Source of the DNA: Cloeon dipterum
Lineage: Eukaryota; Arthropoda; Insecta; Ephemeroptera; Baetidae
DNA: 64,000 nucleotides
Assembly (NCBI RefSeq): GCF_949628265.1
Contig: NC_088790.1
Location: 27,780,545 to 27,844,544, forward strand
Direction: 5' to 3'
In this document: positions 1-12,300 of the stretch, in pieces
Layout: every line of letters begins with the position of its first letter
Position numbering within the stretch: position 1 is the stretch's first letter
The notes under the pieces: model-generated
Seen by the model: only the letters and a program-made list of their open reading frames with translations
Databases searched by the model: none
What the model was told of the DNA's origin: nothing
Program-made: the position numbers and the translations under genes

Positions 1-3000
1 CAACTGGGTACTTGCCGCGAAGAACAAGGTGCAAGGCTTGCTTAGAAAGGGTCCTTGCAATTTTTCTTGGAATCAGGGACAGCTGATGCACGCCATCGGA
101 GATGTGTTTCTGTACATCGAAAACAATGTGAGGATGGTGTCCCTTTCAAAATACCTCACACAATGTCAGTATGCAATCTCTGACAGCGAGCAGTTCCACA
201 ACGGTAAAATTCGTCAGATTGTATGCACAGGCTATATAATAATTAGATTTTTTTTTCATAGAACTTGTGGTGGAAGCAGTTGTCGCGATTGCAGACTTGA
301 GGGAAGGATTTCTAGGACCTGACATCATTCCAGTCTTCCCGCCTGTATGATTTTATATCTATTTGTCGCTACTTAAATGATTGATAACCTGCGGGAGGTT
401 TTCATATCAGTTTTCAATTTCTCAATGATTCATGAGAAAGGTCAGGAACAAGAGATAGAATGTTTTTTAAACAACAAAATTCAAAGTTATTTCCTGTGAG
501 TAAAATTTAAGACACGCTAAAGCTGAAAGATAGGCAACCTGCACAAAACCAGAACATGACAAATTGCCTAATAACTCAAAAATCAGTTAACTCCTTGGCA
601 GAGTAAATTATCAGCGCTGGTTCAATTCTTTCCTTGCCTGTTGTTTGCCGCTCGCTGCCACGTGCAAATAGTGGCACAAGTCGCTGCCACAGCGTCTATT
701 AATTATTATTGCTGTATTAAGGAAACGACTTTCAACTGGAGCTCATTTTACTATTCATCAATGTTTCCAGGCATCACCTCAGGTCAATGAAAGCATCGCC
801 AATTTACACATAAATGGAGAAAAGCGTTTGATCAGCAACGGAGCTGTGCAGCACTCTGAAATGCCAAGTTCTCCTAACGCAACCAATCCAGTTACAATAA
901 ATAGCTCTGGAGAACAGCAGCGATTAAGGGCTGCTCATCTCCAGGCGTATTCCAACAACCAAAGTGAATCTCAGAATTTTAAGAGCGGCGAATCTGACAT
1001 CTGGAGTGCTTCTAAGGCGAGGAAGAATAGGGAGGCGGAACAACTTCCCATGAACATTGATGAATCGCAATTGTCTAAGCAGTTATCTGACATGAAATTA
1101 GGCGACGACAGTGAATCAGCTGAAAAGTAGTCGCATAATCAAAAAAATATATGTTTAAATTTATATATTATGTGGTTCCAGGAGGCTGAGCAATCTTCTT
1201 ATCAACATGAAGAATCCGCATTTGCCTGTTATGGTGATGAATTTCCACCCGGAGAAGCCACTGACCCTGCTCACCTCTGCGCCCTTTCTTACCGACATTA
1301 TTAGGGTCAGTCATTCCCCCCTCCTCCTGAACCTCTTGATGTATCACACTTGCGTTGTTTTTCAGGTGTTAGAGAAGGCTGGCTTTGTGACTCCAACCAA
1401 CATTCAGAAGTACATGTGGCCATCAATCTGCAGAGGAAGAAGCATGGTTGCTGTTGGGGCACTTGACACTGGCAAGACTATGGGCTTCTTAGCCCCACTG
1501 GCCAGCATACTTCTGGATCAATCCACAGTCAAGGTAGTGCGTATCCAATCCATTAGTTATCAGTTTTAGAATGCTGTGAAGTTTTGATGAATTTTATTGG
1601 GTGTGTCGGAAACTAGAATAATTGGCATTGAAAGGTTTTTTTAGTGATGACGAAAAATTAAGTTAATAATTTAGAAATAAATGTAATCTTCAGTTTAATT
1701 AATCACTTCAACCTGCCTGATGTTTACTGTAGCTGTGTTAGCTTTTGGCCAGATTTGATTCTTTCATTTGAGTTAAACCTTGAATGTAATCATCTAACTT
1801 GTTAACTATTTCAGGAACAAGTTCTCTGCGGGCCTATTGCTTTGGTTCTTTGCTCATCCGGCATGAAGGCTGAAGGTCTTGAGGCCGACCTGAAGCATCT
1901 TGTGGTGACAAACAATTTTGCAAACGGGCCTAAACCTGATTCAAGAGTGAATATCATCTTGAGAAATAATGGCGAACAGGATCCAAGTAGCGCTGCTGTA
2001 ATACTTTCCTGCATGGCTATCATTTTCCAATTTTTATAATCATCATTTTCGATGTTCTAGCTGGAATTGTTCAATGGTTGTCACGTGCTGGTGACAACAC
2101 CTGGTGTGTTTAAAAGCCTGAACAAGTCAATTGATTTGACAAAACTGAGCATTGTTGTCTTGGATGATGCAGATATATTGATCGAGAAATGCAAAGAAGA
2201 GGTGATAAAAAATCGTAATTTCAGTTGAGCCCTAAACGATGTGTTCCTGTTATCGCAGGTGGAGGAGATCCTCAACATGTGTCAGGAGATGAGAAATAGA
2301 GAGAATCAAAAGGACATCCAGCTGGTGCTCACGGCGCGCAAGTGGCATCCAATGCTAGAAAAATGGGCCACCGACACATGTCTCAACAAGCCAGTGACTG
2401 TAGTGTCTGCTGGCTTTGAGCTGCTCATGTTTGGTAAAGTCCAGCCCATGATCACAGTGGTGTCTGGCGACAGCAGAATGCACCAGGTGGTCAACTTTGT
2501 CAGGGAGAGGCGTGGAAAGGCCAACATCCTAATCTGCTGCGGGGAAAATGAGACCGCTTCGCAACTGGGCGCCGCGCTGCAGGCTGCATGCGCCAATTTG
2601 ATTGTAGCTGTAAATGGAGAAGAGATGGGAAAAATTTCAGGTGTGTTTAGAGGTTCCTTTGTCGACCCCTTTTTTCATTTAGGCGGAAGACCAGAGGATA
2701 GGTTAATTTTATTTCTAACGCAAGTTTCACAAGTCAATTGCTTTGAATCCACAATCTTGGAGCAATACATGCCTCTGCGCATAGTATGCCCCAAAATTTA
2801 AGTTTAAATTCCATTTTCTTTCGAATCAATTTGAAAGTTAAATGTTTAATAAAAAATGACAACTAAAAAAAATTAATACAAGATTTCTGGTGTAATTTTT
2901 ATTTAAAATAGGATTGTATTGAATTTTTATAGTTTATTTTAAATCCAATGGCTTACAAATAGTAAACTTATAATTTCTTACAGTTAAAATATTAATCAAT

Positions 3001-5319
3001 GTAAATTAATTTAACACAAACGACTGCAGTATGTCACTTACCATTAGTTCAGTGAATTTTTTGCGCTGTGACAAACGCACATTGTACATCAGTTGAAAGG
3101 CTGTTGTTTGCCTCATTCTTTGCAGCCCTGAAGAAGAAGTGGGTCGATCTGTCAGCTGGCGGTAAAGGCCCAGTTCTAGTTGCCAGCGATGACGTTCTGC
3201 CCTCGCTGGCCATTTCTGATGCTGGCATCCTACTCCATTACTCTGTCCCTGAATCCGATTATGCCTACTTCCTGCGCATGTCCTCCTTGTTCGACTCAAT
3301 TGCACGGAAGCAGAAGGTAAAAAATTGGAAATTTAGAGTCGGTTTTGTAATTATTATTTTGAAAATCAGAAAGGACCTGAGGTTCACATCTTTGTGGACG
3401 TGGATTGCGATGAGAAGTGCATTTTGGCTCTCGCCGACTTCCAGGAAAGAGCGGGCGCCCCTATTCCCGAGCAAGTGAGCATGAAAGCGGAGGTACGTGG
3501 TTGTTTTAAGCTAAAATCTATTAGAAATTGCAATTTTCAATCGCAGATGATCAGAAAGAGAAAGGAACAGGAGAAAAGCCTGAGTCCATTGAGTCCCAAA
3601 GTGTGTGCTTTCGGCGCTTGTGCCAAATTGAACTTGTGTGCTGACAGACACGTTCTGGATCATACTGACATTCCAGCTGCTGATTTACCAAAGTATTATA
3701 AAAGAGTTAAACCGATGTAATGTGTGAATTAACTAAAAATGTTCTCTTCAGATTTAGTGAGGTGAAGGTGCAAGAAGTGTCACATGTGCACGACGCTTCA
3801 CGCTTCTCAGTCCGAGTGCAGGAGCACAAAGGCGACGAGGGCAACGTGACTGAAGCCAGCAGTGAGCAGCATTTCGACCTGGCTATGGACCTTGATGAAC
3901 ACTTCAGTCAAGAGAAAAGCAGGTTAGCAGGGGATATAGGGGTTGAGATACCATCACAATTTTTCTCTAGTCGGGCGCATTGGTGTAAGGGGTTCCTGAA
4001 AAACTATAATTAAGATTTTTCTAATTGTGATTAAACGGCCACTCTTGAATGGATAGCATAAAGAGGTGTCATTCTTTATGGTTCTGCTTGTGGTTTAGTG
4101 CTAAATATTAAAATCTTTCAAATCGACCGAACAATTTACAAAGAACCCTTTAAATTACATCTTAAATATTTTTAAATCTCACTAAATTAAAAATCAACCT
4201 ATTATAAAAAGCTAAACAATATTATTGTGTAGGAGTAACGAATTAATATTCATTTTTTTTCTCTGGCTGTGGAGATGTTTACATTAGTTACGATGAAATG
4301 TTTAAGACCCGCGCATGCTGATTTAAAATGTCTAAATAGTATAGCCCTATCCTCTCTGTCCAATGTGTTTTGTGTCTAGCAACTATTAAGTTTTTCTCTG
4401 CATGCTTTGCAGCATTGAGGCGCAAGAGGTCGCACCGACAGAGGAGAAACAAAAGCCATCGACTGAGGGCCAGCTGCGTCTTCTTGAACTGTCTGGTGAC
4501 CTGTTCACGTGTCCGTACTCGCTGGTGCACTGCGTGGCCGAGGATTTTTACATGGGTGGAGGAATTGCCGTGCAGTTCAAGGAAAAGTTTGGTGGACACA
4601 AGCAGCTCTTACAACAGCGCAAGAAAGTTGGCCAAGTGGCTCACCTCAACTGCCATGGCCGCTTCATCTTCTGCTTGGTGACCAAGAAGAAATCAAGGTC
4701 CTGCACACCACGGCTGAAGGACATTCGGTGTTGTCTGAATGAACTGCGGCGGTTGTGCGAGGGGTTGCGCATCAACCGGCTTGGCATGCCAAGGATCTGC
4801 TGTGGCAAGGATCGTTTTGACTGGAACGTCATCAGGAGAGAAATTGCGTCTGTCTTTGGTGGAGTGGACATGATCATCAAGGTGTTCCATGTCTCCTCTC
4901 AAGAGGGCGAAGATCGTACCATGCACAGCCGTCGAGTCATGCACGCAAGTAATGACAATGAGGGTCGCAGCAATGCAGACAGGAGCAGGTCCAGAAGCAA
5001 GCCCGCTTCGGGGCACAGGTTCAATCAGTCTGTCAAGGGCGGCATTGAATATTTTGAAGCTAAGAAACCGAGGCTGTTGCCTGGCTCTAAAGACCTTCAG
5101 GACGGACAGATCAAGGCGAAAAAGAAGAAGCATCCCCGAATCATGCCACCCTCAGAACACAAACCTGACAAGTTTGAGGATGAAAACCAAAATCAGCCCC
5201 AGCAAGATGCAATTGACAGTTGCCGCACATTGGCCAGAAGCAAACTCTTCGATGACGCCATACAGACGGCGATACACGAGCCGCCTAGAAACTACACCAG
5301 GAATAAGAAATTACTTTGA
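1..5319 (+). CDS. TDRD12: TDRD12/Yb-like tudor-helicase, 3' part, apparently fused to an OARD1-type macrodomain (5' end outside window)
   Basis: Thirteen exons join in one frame: <1-203, 262-344, 771-1126, 1182-1305, 1366-1533, 1815-1997, 2061-2201, 2259-2640, 3126-3316, 3370-3492, 3547-3716, 3752-3922, 4413-5319 (about 1066 residues in the window). All introns have GT-AG ends and phases match at every junction. Order: an N-terminal part; a linker; a DEAD-like helicase core with Q-motif region (PTNIQ), Walker A GALDTGKT, Walker B LDDAD, motif-III-like LTAR and a helicase-C lobe; a CCCH finger (CAFGACAKLNLC...H); the start of an extended Tudor domain (VSHVHDASRFSVRV); then the macrodomain. TDRD12 and Drosophila Yb-family proteins share the helicase-finger-Tudor order and act in piRNA biogenesis at perinuclear granules; this role is inferred from the family. 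The helicase motifs depart from consensus, so ATPase activity is doubtful. The first half is solid. The join to the last exon rests on splice phase only. Alternatively the last exon is a separate OARD1 gene. Confidence 0.82.
4413..5319 (+). CDS. OARD1: OARD1-like macrodomain (terminal ADP-ribose protein glycohydrolase) exon with basic C-terminal tail
   Basis: This is the last exon of the preceding model, or a separate gene starting at the ATG at 4402. It encodes a macrodomain closely resembling vertebrate OARD1/C6orf130: GDLFTCP near the N-terminus, the glycine-rich loop MGGGIAVQFKEKFGG, the VTKKK segment and MPRICCGKDRFDW. The lysine (codon at 4684) and aspartate (codon at 4810) line up with the catalytic Lys84 and Asp125 of human OARD1, so it is probably an active enzyme removing terminal ADP-ribose from glutamate side chains. 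The domain covers about 138 residues. It is followed by roughly 135 residues rich in Lys, Arg, Ser and Pro, absent from human OARD1, with basic clusters (KAKKKKHPR) that could be nuclear localisation signals. The stop is at 5317-5319. The acceptor TTTGCAG at 4406-4412 is good and lies inside the alternative start region. Confidence 0.88.
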
Positions 5320-5433
5320 TAAACTGATATTCATATGTTAAATAATATATATGTATATGCTAAGCGTGGTAACACTTAACTATATTGAAATATAAAGAAA
5401 TATCAATTGAAACGATTATTGTATAAAATTTAT

Positions 5434-5439
5434 AATAAA
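5434..5439 (+). terminator. Polyadenylation signal AATAAA
   Basis: An AATAAA hexamer lies 115 bases after the macrodomain stop codon, in AT-rich sequence. It is the first canonical signal downstream and is the likely 3' end of the TDRD12/macrodomain transcript. No AATAAA is seen in the intron 3923-4412, which favours one transcript over two. Confidence 0.5.
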
Positions 5440-6019
5440 GCAATCGTGTACTTGGCTCAATACTAATAGATGGGTTTTATTTGAATGAAAAATATGCGAT
5501 ATTTATTTGCAGAATGTCATTAAAGAACGTCCAGTTTGGAGTTACGTGTGCCATTGAGACGAAACCAGGAAAGACGCGGTTAAAATAATATTGCGTCTTA
5601 AGGTGCAAGAATAATTGTAAAGTTTATTTTATCACTAAAAATCAGAAACATTTAGCATAAATGACTAAATTGAAAAGCAAATACGCGGTATGAAAACTTA
5701 TTCGGGTTCGAAATAAGAAGCAACAAAAGTTAAGCTACATCACATGTTATAATGCACTGTAATAATTACTCTCAAAGTGTGGAGGATTTTGATGCGTCTC
5801 TCTAAAAATGGCTCAATCTGTTAAAATTATAATTTTATATATAGCACTGAAATCACGAATCATATTAGACGAAAAAAAATCAAGATTTTGCACTTTTGTC
5901 CGTCAAAGCTTTTTAACTGCCAATAGATTTATTTTCGTATTTGTAGCAAGCAATGTTTGACTTAAACGGAATTATTGATTTTTTCGTACTTTTCTAATCC
6001 ACACGCTTCCATCAAAAAC
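5440..6019. other. Intergenic, no gene seen
   Basis: AT-rich DNA between the macrodomain gene and the minisatellite. No ORF with protein-like composition, RNA gene or terminal repeat was seen. Confidence 0.6.
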
Positions 6020-6043
6020 AGACCCTCCTGCTAGCACCAAAAA

Positions 6044-6617
6044 ATGACCCCTCCCGTTGGACCAAAACATGACCCCTCCCGCTGGACCAAAAAAATGACC
6101 CCTCCCGTTGGACCAAAAAATGACCCCTCCCGTTGGACCAAAAAAATGACCCCTCCCGTTGGACCAAAAAAAATGACCCCTCCCGTTGGACCAAAAAATG
6201 ACCCCTCCCGCTGGACCAAAAAAATGACCCCTCCCGCTGGACCAAAAAATGACCCCTCCCGTTGGACCAAAAAATGACCCCTCCCGTTGCACAAAAAAAT
6301 GACCCCTCCCGTTGGACCAAAAAATGACCCCTCCCGCTGGACCAAAAAATGACCCCTCCCGCTGGACCAAAAAAATGACCCCTCCCGTTGGACCAAAAAA
6401 TGACCCCTCCCGTTGCACCAAAAAAAATGACCCCTCCCGTTGCACCAAAAAAATGACCCCTCCCGTTGGACCAAAAAAATGACCCCTCCCGTTGGACCAA
6501 AAAATGACCCCTCCCGTTGGACCAAAAAATGACCCCTCCCGCTGGACCAAAAAATGACCCCTCCCGTTGGACCAAAAAATGACCCCTCCCGTTGGACCAA
6601 AAAAATGACCCCTGTGC
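6044..6617. repeat. Minisatellite, 22 full units plus one partial, of about 25 bp
   Basis: Head-to-tail copies of a unit TGACCCCTCCCGTTGGACCA followed by 4 to 8 A. Counting TGACCCCTCCCG cores gives 22; a 23rd unit breaks after TGACCCCT at about 6617. Variants are mainly GTTGG/GCTGG and a few GTTGC. The variable A-tract changes the unit length between 25 and 27. All three minus-strand frames stay open through the array (GGVIFW, REGSFF and GRGHF periodicities), but this follows from a stop-free unit and is not evidence of a gene. Confidence 0.97.
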
Positions 6618-6625
6618 CTGCAGCA

Positions 6626-9344
6626 CAAAAATGGCCCGCGCCTGCAGGATGATACAGGATGCTAAGAGTAAATTGGAAGGGTTCCATTTTTATTAAAAGC
6701 AAAAATTTCTTTTTAAATACAGTGGTGGGTCTCAAAAGGGCGGTCATTTGTTAATTTTGGGGGAAACCATTCTTAGGACTATTAATGAAAGCAAGCAAAA
6801 GTAAAATTTAAAATAGTTTTTATTATTAAAATCTCCTTACAACATAACACAAGAACTGTTCAATGTTAAATCCTCTTGAATGAATGATAAAATCTTCTCA
6901 AGTGCTCATTTATAACAGATGCAGATTTTAAAAAACTTCTGCCAGGACAAACTCAACGTCTTAAACCTAAACTGCTCTTATTTTCGACTTTCCCAATTGT
7001 TAAGTACTGAACTAAAATTCTAGAGGGTCTCTTTGTACAGCAGTGAAGTGAGCAAACTATCTCTGGCAACTCACACTTGCTAAAAAACAGGGTCTGATTG
7101 AAACTCATTAATAATAAGTAATTTATTAATTAATTAGAAAAGTAACTAAAGGGAGGCCTGCCTTGCTTAAAAAGTAAGTAAGTCGTATTCGATTGGAAAT
7201 AATGTGCTTTACATTCAAAAATATATTATGGAACTCTACTCATTACCGATATCACACTTGGTTTTAAAAGTCTCCGTCGCCGTAATCCGTCTATCTTATA
7301 AATATGCACCATTCTGAATAATAACTTGTTGTCTACTCGAAAACACAGATCTGAATTAATTAAGGCACCAGTTCGAAATGCATTCAGTCCAATCTCAAAT
7401 CACCCTGCTCCTGCGCGCACACACATCGGGAATCACCAGAAAAATGGAGCTACCAGTTTAATTAAATGCATCAAAATCAGCAGGCCTCCACAACTCTGAG
7501 GTAAGCTGACGGACTTATTGTTTACTGGTCATCCTAACTCTACGCAGTAAATAAATCTAGGCACCGGCTTGCGATATTGTGAGAACTGGAAGCACTTTTT
7601 TCCACTCGGGATTTTCCAGGGGCGCTTTATTTTCTAATAAGGAATTTCTTCAAGTTTGAAGTTTTGGCTTCTGGCGTTAATGTGATAAATGTTTTTCTAT
7701 TCAACGATTTCAGCGAATTATGGAACTCCCAAATAAAGTGACAATGTTTTCAAAATCGATTTAAAAATACAGTTTTCGCTCTATTCAGTTGTAATGTGAT
7801 TCTTATTAGACAAATCAATCGATGGGCCATATTTGACACTAAAAAATCTTAAATATTTCCTGGGCTTTGTGTTTGTAGGTCTTTGATTGTTAACCGTTGT
7901 GCAAAAAATCAACAATTCTGAAATCTTATGAAATTTACCACTTATTACATATTGACCGAAATTTTCTTCCAGACAGTTAACTATTTAAAAGATTTTTTCC
8001 AATAACTAAAATGGAGCTACATGACCTGATGTTCAGTTCAGTAAGTTTTTAAATTATGGAGCATTAATTTACAATTACCAAAGTTCAGGAAAATAACAAA
8101 AAAATCCACTCATCAATTGATAATCTCGTAACTGTAAAAATGGTAATGATTGAACGAAAATTAGCATCAAAATTTAATTTTTCCCCTGGTTAAATTTCTA
8201 AACTCGTTGAATAGAACGAAAATTCAATGATTTCGCCAAAAACTAAAACGATGAACCCTAAGAATTTCCTTATAATGCTTAAACTATAGGTTTCGATGTA
8301 CAAGTAATATTGTTGGAAGATTTACTCCTTGGAATTACTAAACCTTAAATGGTCCAGAGCACATTTCAATAATTAATACAAACTCAGAAGGCACATGCTG
8401 GTGGGACCTTAATTTATTTTAAATTTAGTATCGGCCATACACATTAAATTAGTTAATGTCAGCGTTCAGGGTTACCCCTTAAAATTGAAAGCCATTCCTG
8501 CATGTAATCTGTGTTTTAAATTAAAAGAACTCGAAAAACTAATCGAGAATATTAGCATTTTCAAATTTACAGGCAGCATTGGCCTGGAAAACACAGGAAA
8601 TTGGCAAAAGTTTCAAATGTTTGGTAGCAGAACTGAACGCCAATCGCGTAAATTCTTGATAGAAACTGCCATACATTTACAATTCTAGACATTCTCAGCT
8701 CCAAATCCGGTTTCAATACTTCTACTTTACATCTAGATGTAGGAAAGTTTCATAATTATGCTGAGACCGAAATAAAAATTAGTTTCGACACGATAGCCGA
8801 ACCAATTTTCGTTTTAAGAACGCAGAAACTGGAATTTCTCAGCTGGCACGTTCTGCCGAATTCACACTACAGGCCGAACACCCTGATCCCCCGATTTTAA
8901 TCACTTGATAAATAAAAATTTAATGTTTACCTCTGAGATACTGCCAGTTAAGATATTACGATGGTATATCATTAGCACTGGCGAGAAATCTTAATCAATA
9001 TTTTCTGGCCTTTTTTAGCTAGGATTTTCCGTACTTCTCTCTTCAATCGTAAATTCCACTTTGTACGCAACAGAACAAATTCGGTCGTATTATTTACAAG
9101 TGACCGAGTTTGCTGTTAGTAAAAAGAAGCATGGGCTCGAATCTAGCCAATTACTTACACTTATAAATCACTTAAAATCGCTGCATAAGTTTGATGTAAA
9201 TCGACGCAATCTAAAAAACTTATACAAAATCACTCGAGTTCATTCGATCGTCCGCCGCGCACTGCTAAAAGGATACGAGGGAAATTTCTTGAAAGCGGTA
9301 TCGAAAAATATTCTACGGCAGACAGGCTGGTTGGCAGCACGCAG
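6626..9344. other. Intergenic between minisatellite and cyclin D, includes probable cyclin D 3' UTR
   Basis: AT-rich DNA with only short chance ORFs. The cyclin D 3' UTR must run leftward from 9344. A minus-strand AATAAA (TTTATT at 8413-8418 on the given strand) is a candidate end but lies more than 900 bases away. No other feature was found. Confidence 0.5.
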
Positions 9345-12300
9345 TCAATCGTCCAGGTTGATGTCCTGCACGTCCGTCGGCGTGCTGCACGTGGCCAGCT
9401 GCTTGTCCTCCTGACTAGCCCGCGACGGCAGCAGACGCACCACACGCAGGATTTCCTCGGGCTTGTGGTGCGTCAGGTTGCACACCTGCCGCAGCGCCCG
9501 CTTCGACTCCTCCTTGCCGTTCAGTCTGTCGATGGCGGCCACGATGGCGCCGCTGCCCAACACCGACGGCTTCATGAACGCGGTCTCGGTATCTGAAATG
9601 AGTTGGAGAATCTATAAACCGAAAATCGTCGAGATTAAACTAAAACTGGATTTTTAAGTTTGTCCCGAAAACATTTGACCTTACACCTCATTCCAGGAAC
9701 TCAAAAGCCTTATGAAAATCTAGCCCTGAATTTGACAAACGCAATTTAAATAGATTAAAAAAAATAAAAATTAGATTAATTGGTTTGTAGATTATATAGT
9801 TTCAAGGACAAAAATCGATCAATGGGTCGAATTAGACTTAATGAGAATAATTAAAAAAAAAATCCCTCAGGTTTGTTTGGGGCTTTGAATCCGTTAAAGT
9901 GGGTGAAATATGAATTACTCCAAGATAAGGATAAACCGAACAACGCAATTATTAGGTTTCCAATTTGCGTCGCCAAGAAAGGAGAACTCACTGGGACTGC
10001 AGTACTGCAAAATTGCATGCGAGTGCTTTCTGATGATGTTGCTCTCGCCGCGCGGCAGCGTCATCCGAGCCAAAATGTGTTCCAAGAAGTCTGCGGCAGT
10101 CAGGAAGGACGTTTTCCACTTCAGGCTGGACAGAATTATGATCTCGCACAGCTGAAACAGATTAAATTTGAATATCAGTTTGAGCTTGAATTAAGCAGTA
10201 ACAAAATATATGGAATAAAAGCTCACAAAAATTAGACGAAATTTGATAATCTGGTGACAACAAAAAAATCATATCCTTGAAATTCGCATAACAAAAAATC
10301 AGCCCTTTTTCAGGCCTTAATCATCAGAGTTTCACCAAGCAACATTTTTATGAGAGGAATGAAAGATGCATTAAATTCATTTTGTTGTGTATAAAATAAT
10401 TGATTAGTTTATTACTATCCCAAATTAAACGGATAGTGTTGGTGTATGTCTTCACCATTGCTTCATATTTTTTTCCAAATTCCAAAATCTTGGGCTCATT
10501 TTTATTTTAGCAGGGACCGGGCGCGTATTTAAATTTTGCTGAAATATATCTGGTTTTAAGATATTTCCTGCATCTTTGCTTTTTTCTTCTTTTGATTTCG
10601 CTGAACAGTTATAGAGACGTACTTCAAATTACAACTCGCAATAATTGCAAATAAGCAATAATTTGTCTTTGTTAAAGGTATTTAAAAAAAATTATTTCAC
10701 GAACAAGTGGCAAATTTGAGCCAAAGCATAATGACAGCTATACAAACGTTGACAACGGGGAGAGAACCGTTTTTTATTAAAAAAAAAAAGGAAAATGCAC
10801 TCCTAGAGCCAGAATTCCAATTTAAGAATTCTTAAATTTGTTAAATTTGAACAAGGGCAGGGATCGTAGCCATGTTAAAATTAGCAAAATTGCGAAACCA
10901 CTAGAATTTAGGAAGGGGATACAGTAAAAATTAAAAGTTATTCCTAATTTAACCCCCCACATTTTTCACTTAAGACTTAAAATGACAATTTTTGTACAAT
11001 ATGAGACGGAAAGAATGAATGTTAACGGAATTTATTTTTCAGAAAATCGATAAAACCAAATTTTGGTGCTGAAAAATACAATCTCATTGTAAGGAAAAGG
11101 GGGAAATACTCAAAATTGTGAAAAATAACAATTTTCCGTTCAGAGTTGCAAAAAATCCGAATTTAAAAAATGCAGTGCGGAGGTAAAATGCGTTTTTAAT
11201 TTTAATTTTTACCAGTTTCTAATTATTAGCTCACGACCTCGACTTTAAAAATTGTCAGATATAAATTTTTGGGGAAATTGAGGCAGCGAAATGGCAATTT
11301 AAAAGAAACTATTTGCAGTCGAGGAAATTTTGAGCACTCCCTGAAATTTTAGATTTTTACGGAAGAAAAATGGAATTAATTCATTTCTTGCAATTCTTGC
11401 GCAATAATTGGTAAAAAAAAACATGGCGAAAAAACCCTGTTTCCTTTCAAATATTGCATTAATATCAAAGAAAATAATGTTGTTTTCTGCAAGCCTGGGA
11501 TCGATTTGTTTAACAGTTCCAGTTAAATAGGTCACTGGGCGAACTATTTTAAAAAATATAGCACAAATGCTTTGGAATAACCGTAACCGTCCACGCGAGT
11601 TGATAGTTTGCTCGGCAACGGGAAAAAATATTCAGATCAGTTTAGCAACCGAACTTTTCACTGTTGAAAGCGAGCGACATATTGTCCGCGCCGTTTGGCG
11701 AGCCTGGGAACGAACGCATCGCCGACAGATTTACGATATTTCTGCAGGTCTCTAATTTCACCGCTTTCCTCTCAGATTAGCTTTCCTTTGAAGCCGCCGG
11801 CCGACCGGTCGGTCCAGCAGCGCGGCCAGACAAAATCTAGTCAGGCGAGCCACTGAGCGAGCGAACGAGCGGCCGGAACACAATGCTTTAGCGCGCGCGC
11901 GTGTGTGTGTGTTACTAGGGTTGCTCGCTTCGTGATCGGAGGTGCAAGCGAGAGAATCGCATGGGTTGGGCGCGAATCAGGTTCGACCGACCTTGGGCCC
12001 GAATAACTCCACTAACCGACTCTAGCGTCTCCGCTTTCCGCCTAACATGCAAATAATCATCATCCTCGGCCCGCATAAAATTTGCACAAACGCTAAACTT
12101 GTCGCAATTATTTGCAATTGCACAGGAAAGGAACGATTAGCAGCTGATCGACAAACGTGACTGAAATAAATATGTAAAGGAAGCTGGAAGTGAGAATTCT
12201 GAATAGCGAAATTTTTGTACACACGGGAATTTTGCACGTGCCAAATTATTAATAAAAAAATGGCGACTCTGCATAGTGATAGTCAAATGTTTTAAAAAGT

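Noticed and set aside
5972-6747. Minus-strand ORFs of 204 to 238 codons with GGVIFW/REGSFF/GRGHF repeats
   Set aside because: They lie in a minisatellite whose unit has no stop in any minus-strand frame; the frame shifts with A-tract length and nothing suggests selection.
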